Shown: positions 19,925 through 29,171, counted from the stretch's first letter. The stretch is DNA of 49,926 nt from an uncultured Lachnospiraceae bacterium (GCA_902767015.1 CACXFV010000032.1:1-49926); one strand, 5' to 3'. A program made the numbers and translations. Notes: generated by a model not told the origin, from the letters alone.

Positions 19925-20908
19925 TTATCTGTCCTGTCCGGAAATTGATTTTCCTGCAAAATCCTCTGTAGGTACCGCAACACTTCCTATAATTCCTCTG
20001 ATAATTGACTCTTTGTTTGAATTTTTTGCCATATTAGTGTAGGAAACAATTCTGTGAGATAATACCAGAGTCGCCAATTCTTTCACATCCTCCGGCGTCA
20101 CGTAATCGCGCCCGTGTATTGCAGCATAAATCTGTACCGTTTTCAACAATGCAAGCGTTCCTCTCGGACTTACACCTGATGAAATGGACGCATGATTTCT
20201 TGTTGCCGAAACAATATCTACGATATATTTTCTTACGGCATTATGTACGAAGACATGTCTGCATCTCTCACCCATAATGATAATTTCATCCTTAGAACAT
20301 ACCGGCATCAGACTGTCAATAGGATTATCCAAAATAAACCTTTCCATGATAGCCAACTCCTCCTGTTCCGAAGGAAATCCCATAGATAACTGCATGATAA
20401 ATCTGTCAAGCTGTGCCTCAGGAAGCGTATATGTTCCTGCTGTCTCTATAGGGTTCTGGGTAGCTATAACAAGAAAAGGCTTATCCAAAATACGTGTCTG
20501 TCCGTCTATCGTTACCTGTTTTTCTTCCATACATTCCAAAAGACTTGACTGTGTACGCGGTGTGGCACGGTTAATCTCATCTGCCAGAAGAATATTAGAA
20601 AATACAGGTCCCTCTACAAATTCAAACGTATGTAAATCCTGATTGAAGATATTGAGTCCGGTAATATCCGACGGAAGCAAATCCGGTGTAAACTGAATAC
20701 GGTTAAATCTACCGTCAATCGATTTCGCCATTGACTTTGCTAACATCGTTTTGCCTGTTCCCGGCGTATCCTCCAAAAGTACATGTCCTCCCGCAATCAT
20801 GGAGGTAATAAGCATATCAATAATGTTTGATTTACCTATGATTACTCTTTCCACATTTTTTTTAATTCTGTCACTGATTACTTGTATTTCGCTAAATTCC
20901 ATACACAA
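19925..20908 (-). CDS. MoxR family AAA+ ATPase
   Basis: A 327-residue AAA+ chaperone-like ATPase. Walker A is in LEDTPGTGKTMLAKSMA, Walker B is in ILLADEINRATPRTQSSLLE, and the sensor-1 strand is VIATQNPIETAGTYTLPEAQ. The C-terminal lid contains SPRGTLALLKTVQIYAAIHG. MoxR enzymes act on partner proteins with vWA-like folds, here probably the adjacent DUF58 protein. It follows the repeat-helix membrane protein by 60 bases and precedes DUF58 by 21. Confidence 0.95.
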   Translation of the reverse strand: MCMEFSEIQVISDRIKKNVERVIIGKSNIIDMLITSMIAGGHVLLEDTPGTGKTMLAKSMAKSIDGRFNRIQFTPDLLPSDITGLNIFNQDLHTFEFVEGPVFSNILLADEINRATPRTQSSLLECMEEKQVTIDGQTRILDKPFLVIATQNPIETAGTYTLPEAQLDRFIMQLSMGFPSEQEELAIMERFILDNPIDSLMPVCSKDEIIIMGERCRHVFVHNAVRKYIVDIVSATRNHASISSGVSPRGTLALLKTVQIYAAIHGRDYVTPEDVKELATLVLSHRIVSYTNMAKNSNKESIIRGIIGSVAVPTEDFAGKSISGQDR

Positions 20909-20968
20909 TTTTCTTCCCTTTTAAATTTTAACTGTATATCCTTTTAACGGACTATTGACAGCAATGTT

Positions 20969-22135
20969 CTATATAATCTGCAGAAGCTTTGCTATCACTA
21001 TCGCCAGCGTGAGAATTGATACCCACATATTCACACTTATCCTCGTCTTTATGGTGTCAGTCCCCTTTCTCTGACGACCGTTGACATCTGCAATCAGCTC
21101 CTCCATTCTGCTCATATTCTCGCCATTCGTCTTATCCAGAATGGACTTTACCATAGTCGGCATCGTCGCTACACGATCCAGCTTCTTTCCTATCTCATCA
21201 TTCTTTTCCTCTATCGCCTTTAACATCTGCTTTAATTCAAAGAAATTATCCGAATAATCCTTCGGACTGAGCCGTTTTATCTTTTCATCAAAGGTATTGA
21301 CAATCTCGGTACTATTCTTTTCATTTATCAGAAGCTTTATCCGCTGCAGTTCTGACAATACCGTCCTATCACTAATCTCCGCAACCAGTTCTTCCACTCT
21401 GTGTATCTCTTTCAACACATCTGCCGACCGCAGTTCATCCAGCTTCTGATTCGTCTTTGCAATCTCTTCCACAATAATATCTGCGGCACTGATTTTCTCA
21501 ATCGCCTTATTTATCTTGTCAAGCTCGATAAAGATTACCTCAGTATTAACATTACATACAGCGGCATCTAGCTTTGCAAGCTCTGACATGATTCTTTCAT
21601 AATCAAACTTCTGCACTTCCTGTTGGAGCTTTCTCACATTCTCCTGGATTCTTAAGAGCTCCTCTGTATTAATTTTGCTTAATGATGCCTGTACATTCTC
21701 TATCGCATTCAACACTACGGCGGTATTATCCATTCCTTTGATGGAAGTGTTGACTTTCTCTATCGCATCCATTACCTCAATGGAATTATCCATCCCTTTA
21801 ATAGAGGTATTAATTTTCTCAATCGCATCAAGGACTTCATCATTGTTGATGTCATTTAAAGATTTCTCAACACGCTCTATACTTTCAAGAATATTCGAGT
21901 CATCATAAATCTCTATCGACCTGTTCTCTTCAAGCTCATGCATCTGATTCAGTTCATCTTCAATTTTTCTGCTGATGCCCCTCAGAAACTTGGCATTCTC
22001 AAGATTCTGGAGCTTTAAATCCTCCACCCTTGAGTTGATATTCATGAGCAATTTTCGCTCGTCCGATGCTGCCGGTGCATTGCTCACATTATTCTGCGCG
22101 TCCTGCCTTTTTATAACCGTATTCAGTAAACCCAT
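20969..22135 (-). CDS. Repeat-helix protein with C-terminal membrane anchor
   Basis: A 388-residue protein, unrecognised. Residues about 82-290 consist of roughly ten consecutive helical repeats of 19-20 residues. Two neighbours are nearly identical (EVLDAIEKINTSIKGMDNS and EVMDAIEKVNTSIKGMDNT). Others keep only the pattern of a short helix with two Ile/Leu positions followed by an Asn/Asp-rich link. A single membrane segment sits at the very C terminus (VSILTLAIVIAKLLQII). There is no signal peptide, so the repeat rod should be cytoplasmic and tail-anchored. It lies between the TcaA-like protein and moxR. A role as scaffold or ruler for the cluster is inference. Confidence 0.8.
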   Translation of the reverse strand: MGLLNTVIKRQDAQNNVSNAPAASDERKLLMNINSRVEDLKLQNLENAKFLRGISRKIEDELNQMHELEENRSIEIYDDSNILESIERVEKSLNDINNDEVLDAIEKINTSIKGMDNSIEVMDAIEKVNTSIKGMDNTAVVLNAIENVQASLSKINTEELLRIQENVRKLQQEVQKFDYERIMSELAKLDAAVCNVNTEVIFIELDKINKAIEKISAADIIVEEIAKTNQKLDELRSADVLKEIHRVEELVAEISDRTVLSELQRIKLLINEKNSTEIVNTFDEKIKRLSPKDYSDNFFELKQMLKAIEEKNDEIGKKLDRVATMPTMVKSILDKTNGENMSRMEELIADVNGRQRKGTDTIKTRISVNMWVSILTLAIVIAKLLQII

Positions 22136-22162
22136 CCTTATACCTCCATAAAATATATCCTT

Positions 22163-23305
22163 CTATTGCTGACTATAATCAAAGCACTCCATATCTACCT
22201 TTACAATCTTCCAGTCCCCATCCACAAGGTTAAAATATACATCTGCATAATCGCTTCCCTCACCCGAATATTCAGAAACAATACCTGTCAGTGCCGTTGT
22301 TCCGGTAACTGCCGTGAAGCTATAATCGTAATTCACCCGCACAGTTACCCTGTCCGGATAAGTGAAGGCATTAATCTGTGGTTTGACAGACTTCAACTCA
22401 AGCTGGCGCACTGCCGCACCATTCTCCTGCACTACCCCACTGCTAATCTTCTCAAAAGTGGCTTTCGCCGAAGCCTGCGCTTCCTCTGTATTGTTATATA
22501 ATACACTGATATTATCAAAATTCTTTGTTCTGTCCATTGCATACTGGTACATGGCGTTCACAACAAATACCGAGTACTCATTCAACTTTCGCTGTACATC
22601 AGGTTTCATGGCAAAATCGCTTGTCGTAATGGTCATCGACGCCATATCCTGCGTTACGTACTGTGTTTTGGTAATCTCGCCTGTGGCATCCAGATTAACC
22701 GCAACCGTATGATCTCCCGAAAATATCTTATCAATTACATATCGATCCTGCGTGTCATCCTCAGATGTCTCCTTCTTATAAGAAGTTATATCAATTCCAT
22801 CCAGTGTCACAGCCGTACCCACCGGAACATTAATCTCGTAATCCTTAATGACAAATCTGTCAACGGAAACCTTCCACGTATCAAAGAACTTGTACACCTT
22901 TTCCTTTTGTCGTCGAAGTGTAATCGTATAGGTGTGACTTGTACTGTCGTCCCCGATTTTATAAGTTGCCACGAACGTAACTGTTCCTCCCTGTCTGACC
23001 GGCTTGCTCAAATGGTAATCTTTAATCGAGCCATAGATTTTTTCACCCTCGCACTTACTCTTATAATTCTCAAAATTGATAAATTCAGACTCCTGAATAT
23101 CAATCATCTTATACATCTCTTCGTAATTATTAGTGATATAATTAGAGAAAAACTTCTTCGCAAACCTCGACGGCGAACTTGCCCTGTTTCCCACGGCAAG
23201 AAAAATGCCGATTCCCGCACAGATAGACAACATCACAGCAATCTTAACCAGTTCTATCATAAACCTTAATAATTTTCTTCCATAACTCTTTTTTTTCTTT
23301 TCCAT
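22163..23305 (-). CDS. TcaA-like membrane-anchored extracytoplasmic protein
   Basis: A 380-residue protein with a basic start (MEKKKKSYGRKLLRF) and one N-terminal membrane segment at about residues 16-38. The extracytoplasmic part begins with FAKKFFSNYITNNYEEMYKM, an NTF2-like opening. A beta-sandwich region follows (INVPVGTAVTLDGIDITSY). A second NTF2-like domain ends with FNLVDGDWKIVKVDMECF. This order resembles TcaA/YvbJ-type envelope proteins without the zinc ribbon. It is the first gene after the promoter at 23339-23367 and precedes the repeat-helix protein by 27 bases. The family assignment is by pattern, not by search. Confidence 0.75.
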   Translation of the reverse strand: MEKKKKSYGRKLLRFMIELVKIAVMLSICAGIGIFLAVGNRASSPSRFAKKFFSNYITNNYEEMYKMIDIQESEFINFENYKSKCEGEKIYGSIKDYHLSKPVRQGGTVTFVATYKIGDDSTSHTYTITLRRQKEKVYKFFDTWKVSVDRFVIKDYEINVPVGTAVTLDGIDITSYKKETSEDDTQDRYVIDKIFSGDHTVAVNLDATGEITKTQYVTQDMASMTITTSDFAMKPDVQRKLNEYSVFVVNAMYQYAMDRTKNFDNISVLYNNTEEAQASAKATFEKISSGVVQENGAAVRQLELKSVKPQINAFTYPDRVTVRVNYDYSFTAVTGTTALTGIVSEYSGEGSDYADVYFNLVDGDWKIVKVDMECFDYSQQ

Positions 23306-23338
23306 ACACTAAATACCTTCTGCTATTTTGTTGTTATA

Positions 23339-23367
23339 ATGATAGCACAAATATAAAATAATATCAA
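23339..23367 (-). promoter_or_regulatory. Predicted promoter of the envelope (TcaA-like to ppaC) operon
   Basis: On the minus strand, TTGATA (23367-23362) and TATCAT (23344-23339) are spaced by 17 bases, with TGTGC before the -10. It abuts the stop codon of the 810-residue protein gene and lies 34 bases before the TcaA-like start. Confidence 0.6.
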
Positions 23368-25800
23368 TTACTTAAGCAGTGCAAAATCATTCCCCGCTGC
23401 CTCAAACATTGCCGCCGTCTCCTCCTGTCCCTGCTTATATTTTTCACCGGAAGCAGGGTTCACAAGTACCGCATTGTAAAAATCATATCCCACAATAATG
23501 ACATAACCCGCCTCATTGGTTCTGCCCGCCACATATACGCCATTGCATATATAATATAGCATCTGTTCCAAAGACGTCCCTTTCAGATTCTTAGAAATAT
23601 GACTCTCAATATCCTGCACGGACAGATTTGGCACCGCAAGTTCATAGGAAACCGGCCGGCTGATTCTCGCCCATGCATACTGCCCTCTGCTGTCAATGAC
23701 AACTCCGGCAAGGTCATATGCCTGCCGAATCGCATCAGACAGGTTTCCCACAATTCCTTTTACCTGCCCCCTGCCATAGATATAATACTGTTCATCATCA
23801 GAAATAAGTTGATAAATATCAAGTGCATTGGTATCACTAAACACGATTTCTTTTGGGTATATATTTTTAAAGTTTGCAGAGGTCGTAACTTTCTTCACAA
23901 ACTCAATGACAACCTCCTTTTTCTTCCTCTCTGTCTTTATGACATCAGCGGTAACCACATTCAGCTCCTGCTCCTCATTACCAAATATCTGATAGTCATC
24001 CGCTTTCACAAAGCCGCTTCCCTCTGCATTTCTGGTCACCCTCGTCACACTAATCATATTAGCGGAGATATGTGTATCAGTAAAATAATACCCTTCCTTT
24101 GAGTATTCCTTGAGTACCTTCCCCTGCATATCCACTATGACCAGCTTCTTCATTGCTACGGTAGCCTTCCCTGTGGCATCAACAGATATATCACCTGTTT
24201 CCGCCACACCATACACAAAGTCATCATCAATAAATCCTGACACCTTAAGGCTCTTGCCTTCCTCTGCCTGTATCTGCTTTTCCTCTCCGGTATCAAGATT
24301 CAATATGCTGATAATGTCAACTCTGCCACCTTCTCCCTTTTCTTCCCATGCAATAATATTTCCACTTTTATTAGTGGCAAAACTATTATCCTCCAAACCG
24401 GAAATAATCTGAACATACTCGCTTCCGGTGATATCCACACTATACACACTGTCACTTAGGGTGATATACATCACATCATTCTCATTCACATAGAACATTC
24501 TGCCCATCATTTCTCTGAGAATCCCCGCCTGTCTTGCAAATGGGATAAAAATCTTCTCTTTTACAACATTCGCTTTCGTATCATAGTTGTAAAGACTAAT
24601 GCCCACCATGCCTTCATGCTCGCCTCTGCTCATATATCCATACACGATAAATTCCGTGTCACCGCTATCATCCACAGAAATAATTTTCACATAACTGTCA
24701 GTATTGGTATTTCGTACCTCCTCATCTTCAGGCATCTGAAAAGCAAAAATGGAGGCAGCCTGATTATGCCTGATATCCATCAGCCAGAGCCCGCCGTTTT
24801 TGGCAAATGCAATATAGGAATTGTTGTCACTCGACATAAATTCGCAATCCTCGTCCTTCGATATGCCAAGATTGATTCTCATTGTAGAAATATTCTGATT
24901 ATTGGCATCAAATATCTGCTCCATTGTCCTGTCATAGTCCAGAAGATAGATTTCGGTGCCTGTCCATTTTACCCTGAAATATTCTGTAACCTTGTAATAC
25001 TGATAAGTATCATAATCATTCAATGCCTTAATCTTATATATGAGCTGATAGCAGCCTACATCCCCCAAAATCTCCTTAATACTTACAATCGGTGTCGTCA
25101 CCTTTTCCGGTGAAAGCTCTCCCCATGTAATCTGTTTATAATTAGACTTTATGGTGACATGCCCGTAATTGGTATTATCCTCTGAAGGGTCCGGCTCTAT
25201 ATAGCTAATAATCTTATCTGCCTCCTTTGTATAGGTGGCATCTGAGAAATTTTTCACAAATTCAAGCTGTTCTCTACAGTGATTATCACTTTGCTGTACC
25301 ACTCTTGTATAATAATATACATTCTCCACTCTGTCGGTATTTACCCACAATACAAAAAAGTATTCTTCTCCTGCCTCAATCATATTGTCTAAGGTGATAT
25401 GAATATCCGTAAACTCATCACCTCTTATAATATCACTGTCCGCAACATCAGTTCTCTCTATCAGTCGTTCACAGTCAAGTGTTCTAAGTTCAAAGCCGGC
25501 ACTCATAATATAATTATCACAATTTCTCACATGAGCTGTAAGCTGTCTGTTCTCTCCGATTGGTGTAATGGAGTCACGCATATAGCGGGTATCCATCTGC
25601 ATCTTATATCCAAATAATTCATTTATCTCTATATCCATATCACCACCCGATGAACCAAGCATACTGACAACAGGAAGTACAGGCTCTCCCATAATAACAC
25701 GGACCTTTTCCTCCCTATCTCTGTTTACAAATACCACAGCGCCGATAATCGCTGCAAATATCAGAATTAAAATCATTATTTTGTATATAATATTCTTCAC
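23368..25800 (-). CDS. Large single-pass extracytoplasmic protein, unknown function
   Basis: An 810-residue protein. One N-terminal membrane segment (IYKIMILILIFAAIIGAVVF) anchors a long outside part. The middle (about residues 290-560) is rich in short beta-blades with repeated patterns such as NNSYIAFAKNGGLWLMDIR and NKSGNIIAWEEKGEGGR, suggesting a beta-propeller. The last 70 residues contain GYVIIVGYDFYNAVLVNPAS. That looks like the C-terminal half of a C39-like papain-fold domain, but with Tyr where the catalytic His is usually found. It lies 12 bases after the methyltransferase gene and 62 bases before the TcaA-like gene. I do not recognise a named family. Confidence 0.8.
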   Translation of the reverse strand: MKNIIYKIMILILIFAAIIGAVVFVNRDREEKVRVIMGEPVLPVVSMLGSSGGDMDIEINELFGYKMQMDTRYMRDSITPIGENRQLTAHVRNCDNYIMSAGFELRTLDCERLIERTDVADSDIIRGDEFTDIHITLDNMIEAGEEYFFVLWVNTDRVENVYYYTRVVQQSDNHCREQLEFVKNFSDATYTKEADKIISYIEPDPSEDNTNYGHVTIKSNYKQITWGELSPEKVTTPIVSIKEILGDVGCYQLIYKIKALNDYDTYQYYKVTEYFRVKWTGTEIYLLDYDRTMEQIFDANNQNISTMRINLGISKDEDCEFMSSDNNSYIAFAKNGGLWLMDIRHNQAASIFAFQMPEDEEVRNTNTDSYVKIISVDDSGDTEFIVYGYMSRGEHEGMVGISLYNYDTKANVVKEKIFIPFARQAGILREMMGRMFYVNENDVMYITLSDSVYSVDITGSEYVQIISGLEDNSFATNKSGNIIAWEEKGEGGRVDIISILNLDTGEEKQIQAEEGKSLKVSGFIDDDFVYGVAETGDISVDATGKATVAMKKLVIVDMQGKVLKEYSKEGYYFTDTHISANMISVTRVTRNAEGSGFVKADDYQIFGNEEQELNVVTADVIKTERKKKEVVIEFVKKVTTSANFKNIYPKEIVFSDTNALDIYQLISDDEQYYIYGRGQVKGIVGNLSDAIRQAYDLAGVVIDSRGQYAWARISRPVSYELAVPNLSVQDIESHISKNLKGTSLEQMLYYICNGVYVAGRTNEAGYVIIVGYDFYNAVLVNPASGEKYKQGQEETAAMFEAAGNDFALLK

Positions 25801-25811
25801 TTTTACACCAT

Positions 25812-27023
25812 CTACATTCTTTCTTCATCATCCAATAATAGTTCTGCTATCTTCGGTCTCAAATGAAATTCCTCTATCAGTCTGTATAATTGCTCTGCAT
25901 TCCCATTTTTCTTTGCCTTTACCGCCCGAATCAACAGATTCTTAGGGGTGTGCTCAATATCAATAAACTCCAGAATCTCCGTATCATATCCTTTTAGCTT
26001 CAACACCTCTGCTCTTATAGCATCGGTCATCATGGCAGAAAATCTTTCTTTCAGAATACCATACGACAGCACCGGCATCATCAGTTCATTGCTGATTTGT
26101 CTGTTGAGTTCATGCTGACAACATGGTACGGAAAGTATCACCGATGCACTCCACACAACCGCTTTGTACAATGCGAAATCCGTAGCTGTATCGCATGCAT
26201 GAAGTGTTACCACCATATCAACCTGACTGCATTCCGCATAATCTGCTATATCTCCCAATTGAAACAAAAGCTTATCATAGCCATACTGACTGCTCAACCT
26301 GTTACATTTTTCTATCACATCTTTTTTTAGATCAAGCCCCGTAATTCTCACATCAAGCCCATTCAATTCATGCAGGTAATAATACATCGCAAACGTCAGA
26401 TAACTCTTACCACAGCCAAAATCAATAACAGATATCTCTCTGTCTCTCGGAAGCTTGTCCTTTATATCTCTGATAAATTCAAGGAATCTGTTAATCTGTC
26501 TGAATTTATCATACATCTTTCCCACTATCTTTCCTTCCCCGTTCATTACGCCCAAATCTATCAGAAACGGAACCGGAACCCCCTCTTTTATAATATAATT
26601 CTTCGACCTGTTATGTTCAAGGGGATTTTTCATTGAGGCAGGATTTATTTTCCTGATATCAGTATTCTTCTTATTGATAGTTATTTTCCCGCGCTTACTG
26701 ACAAGAATGGTAATTCGGTTATCATTCGTAAGTATTTCACACTGCCTGAAGCTGTTCGTAATCATATTCTCCATATATACTGCTGCTTCACGGTCTGTAT
26801 AATTGTGATGAAACACCTTACTTTCCTGCTGCTCGGTGGCCTGGTACATGACTTCTCCTCCAAGCATAACCTGTCTTATGTTGATTTTGACCGGTCCATC
26901 CTTTATCCGGGGATTGCTGATAATGCATCGGAGAATCCCCGATTGCAGGCTTAACCGGATGGTCTCCGACAATCTTGTCTCTTCACTATGTTCAACCTTA
27001 ATATGATTGCTGTTATCAGACAT
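25812..27023 (-). CDS. Class I SAM-dependent methyltransferase
   Basis: A 403-residue protein. Residues about 185-330 form a Rossmann methyltransferase with motif I VIDFGCGKSYLTFAMYYY, motif II ITGLDLKKDV and a later VVTLHACDTATDFAL. The PCCQHELN motif follows, as in the Methyltransf_32/GSTCD-like group. The N-terminal 180 residues are a separate, unrecognised part (IRQVMLGGEVMYQATEQQ). The substrate is unknown; related proteins are thought to act on RNA. GAGGG lies eight bases before the ATG. It follows the debranching enzyme gene by 4 bases. Confidence 0.88.
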   Translation of the reverse strand: MSDNSNHIKVEHSEETRLSETIRLSLQSGILRCIISNPRIKDGPVKINIRQVMLGGEVMYQATEQQESKVFHHNYTDREAAVYMENMITNSFRQCEILTNDNRITILVSKRGKITINKKNTDIRKINPASMKNPLEHNRSKNYIIKEGVPVPFLIDLGVMNGEGKIVGKMYDKFRQINRFLEFIRDIKDKLPRDREISVIDFGCGKSYLTFAMYYYLHELNGLDVRITGLDLKKDVIEKCNRLSSQYGYDKLLFQLGDIADYAECSQVDMVVTLHACDTATDFALYKAVVWSASVILSVPCCQHELNRQISNELMMPVLSYGILKERFSAMMTDAIRAEVLKLKGYDTEILEFIDIEHTPKNLLIRAVKAKKNGNAEQLYRLIEEFHLRPKIAELLLDDEERM

Positions 27024-27027
27024 TGTA

Positions 27028-29121
27028 TTAACCCTCTTTCAATATATCTTCATAGTATGCTCTTAATATCTCACCTACACTCCATGCCTGTGCATACGTT
27101 CCTCTGGAAATATTCGGCTCATTTCCGTCAAATATCTCCGCAATCTGTCCCACACATCCGTCTCTTAAGTGATCCTTAACCGGTTCCATCAGAAGTCTGG
27201 CATATCTGAGAACATCGTCATTATCATACCCCTGCATATCGCAGGTTTTACCTGCGATACTGCCACCAATCGGCAGGTTTGAAAGTTTACTTTCAAACTT
27301 ATACCCCTGCATATCGCAGGTTTTTACATAAGCAGTAACCAGTGCTCCCAGAGGGAATGCCCATGCTGTTCCCTGATGATATGCTGCGTCCCTGTCATGA
27401 AGTTTGCCCTTATAATACGGCTGATATTCATCATTTTCCTTATCTAATGTTCTAAGACCATATGTCGCATATAATTCACTTATAACCGTATCAACAACCG
27501 CTTTTGCCTTCTTGTCGTCTAACAAGTCAAAGGGCAGTGACACAGCATAAATCTGATTCGGTCGTATCTTATCATCCTTATCCTGACCATCCACCACGTC
27601 ATACAGACAATTCTTGTCTTCATTCCAAAATTCTCTCACAAATGACTGCTTTACTTTGTCTGCCATAGCGCCATACTCTTCTGATGTCTTTGCGTAACTG
27701 CTCACTTGACCAAGCCTGCTGCCAAGGTTCTCCATAATCCTGAGCGCATTATACCATAACGCATTAATTTCCACCGGCTTTCCATGTCTCGGGGTAACCA
27801 CCCATGTTCCCACTCTCACATCCATCCATGTTACCTGATCATAACCGCCTCCCGCATGAATCAGTCCGTCCTTATCCATATATATTGAAAAATCCGTGCC
27901 AGCGGAATAGAAATGTATAATCTCCTCTAACTTTGGGTATATCTCCTTCTTAATAAAAGCATAATCCTCCTCCCCGCCTGTATATTCAAGATACTTATAT
28001 ACCGCATAAAAATACCACATAGAGGCATCTGCGGTATTATACAGAGGCTCTAATCCCTCGTCAGGAAACATATTAGGAACCATACCATTCTTAACGTACA
28101 TGGCAAAGGATTTTAAGATTCCCCTGGCATCTTCCCACCTTTTTGTCACCAGAGCAAGTCCCGTAAAGGCAATCATGGTGTCCCTGCCCCAGTCCGTAAA
28201 CCACGGATATCCTGCCATAATCGTCTTATTCTTTGTTGACTGTCTCTGTACAATAAACTGGTCAGCCGCCTGCACCAATGACAGTGCAAAATCGTCTCTG
28301 ATACCACTGTTTGCCTTAAGAGTTCTGATTCGCTCACGATTTTTTTCGATAATCTCGAAGGCATCTTTATTGAATTTTTTCTCCACAGAACAGATAAGGG
28401 AAAGTCTCTTATGCTCATACGGCTTCAGCTTTATCCTGATACGGTAAGGCGTGTAGCTGTTCACCACTGCTTCTCCCCCCGTAGCTATCTCAGTCTGAAG
28501 AATTTCATCACTGTCATATTTTTCTTCATTTTTTTCAAACTTTCCACTGCTTGTATATAATTTAATCGTTAAATCTTTATTCTTTTTAGGAACGAGCTTT
28601 AACAGTTTTTTTGTCTCAAATTCTTCCTTAAATTTCAGTTCATTTCTCTCCACCCTCTGATTGTGATCCCTGTAGGTGAGAAATGGTGTGATAAAAAACT
28701 CTGCCTCCTTTGAACCGTTCATGATATCATATCCGATGGCAAGTGTATTCTTCTCCCATTCAAAACTGAGTGTCTTTGTGATAAACGTTCCTTCTGCCTG
28801 ATAGACAAACTGTGGCAGTTCATCATAAATAAATCTTTGCAGATAAATCTGCCCCTCATCATTGATATTTCCGGGTCTTTGGTTTGTGGCAAAAGAGTAA
28901 TTCCTCTCTCCGATTCTGATGCTTTCATCCGTTTTATTCAATATCGCATATCTCTCAACCGGCGCATGCAGACTTGCCACAAGATATGCGTGATGCTTTC
29001 TGGCTCTTGCATTGATAATGCTTCCTCCGCCATATCCCCCTATCCCATTTGTGATAACCCATTCTCTCTCTATTCCCTCATTGAAAGTTTTCCAATATCC
29101 TTTTCCAAATTCTAATTTCAT
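27028..29121 (-). CDS. Glycogen debranching enzyme (amylo-alpha-1,6-glucosidase) with an in-frame repeat insertion
   Basis: A 697-residue two-domain protein. The N-terminal beta-sandwich opens with EREWVITNGIGGYGGGSIIN. The C-terminal (alpha/alpha)6 barrel has WFTDWGRDTMIAFTGLAL, YDQVTWMDVRVGTWVVTPRH and YHQGTAWAFPLGALVTAYVK. It should remove alpha-1,6 branches from glycogen or related glucans in the cytoplasm. After VTAYVK about 25-33 residues are foreign: TCDMQGY occurs twice, 25 residues apart, around a Ser/Gly-rich linker. This corresponds to the palindromic repeat at 27226-27324. The barrel then resumes with NDDVLRYARLLMEPVKDHL, so the frame is kept. Without the insertion the length is normal. 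Confidence 0.93.
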   Translation of the reverse strand: MKLEFGKGYWKTFNEGIEREWVITNGIGGYGGGSIINARARKHHAYLVASLHAPVERYAILNKTDESIRIGERNYSFATNQRPGNINDEGQIYLQRFIYDELPQFVYQAEGTFITKTLSFEWEKNTLAIGYDIMNGSKEAEFFITPFLTYRDHNQRVERNELKFKEEFETKKLLKLVPKKNKDLTIKLYTSSGKFEKNEEKYDSDEILQTEIATGGEAVVNSYTPYRIRIKLKPYEHKRLSLICSVEKKFNKDAFEIIEKNRERIRTLKANSGIRDDFALSLVQAADQFIVQRQSTKNKTIMAGYPWFTDWGRDTMIAFTGLALVTKRWEDARGILKSFAMYVKNGMVPNMFPDEGLEPLYNTADASMWYFYAVYKYLEYTGGEEDYAFIKKEIYPKLEEIIHFYSAGTDFSIYMDKDGLIHAGGGYDQVTWMDVRVGTWVVTPRHGKPVEINALWYNALRIMENLGSRLGQVSSYAKTSEEYGAMADKVKQSFVREFWNEDKNCLYDVVDGQDKDDKIRPNQIYAVSLPFDLLDDKKAKAVVDTVISELYATYGLRTLDKENDEYQPYYKGKLHDRDAAYHQGTAWAFPLGALVTAYVKTCDMQGYKFESKLSNLPIGGSIAGKTCDMQGYDNDDVLRYARLLMEPVKDHLRDGCVGQIAEIFDGNEPNISRGTYAQAWSVGEILRAYYEDILKEG
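27226..27324. repeat. 75-bp palindromic repeat unit inside the debranching enzyme gene
   Basis: A 24-bp word beginning ATACCCCTGCATATCGCAGG occurs at 27226-27249 and again at 27301-27324, exactly 75 bases (25 codons) apart. Between them are nested inverted repeats. ACCTGCGATA (27250-27259) pairs with TATCGCAGGT (27312-27321). CTGCC pairs with GGCAG (27260-27276). GTTTGAAAG pairs with CTTTCAAAC around TTTA (27277-27298). The first arm can also pair with 27237-27246 around a TTT loop. The folded unit would be a three-way, cloverleaf-like structure on DNA or RNA. It stays open in the host gene's frame. Confidence 0.85.
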
Positions 29122-29171
29122 ATACCTGTTTCCTTTCCTGTTCTCATTGATGGTAACTCATACTGCAAGGC

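Noticed and set aside
19925-20908. MoxR gene as part of a ternary anti-phage system (MoxR-vWA type)
   Set aside because: The neighbours are envelope proteins and DUF58, with no effector or protease typical of the defence versions.
21700-21900. Repeated DNA as a possible mobile element
   Set aside because: The 60-bp repeats match the helical repeat period of the encoded protein and are explained by in-gene duplication.
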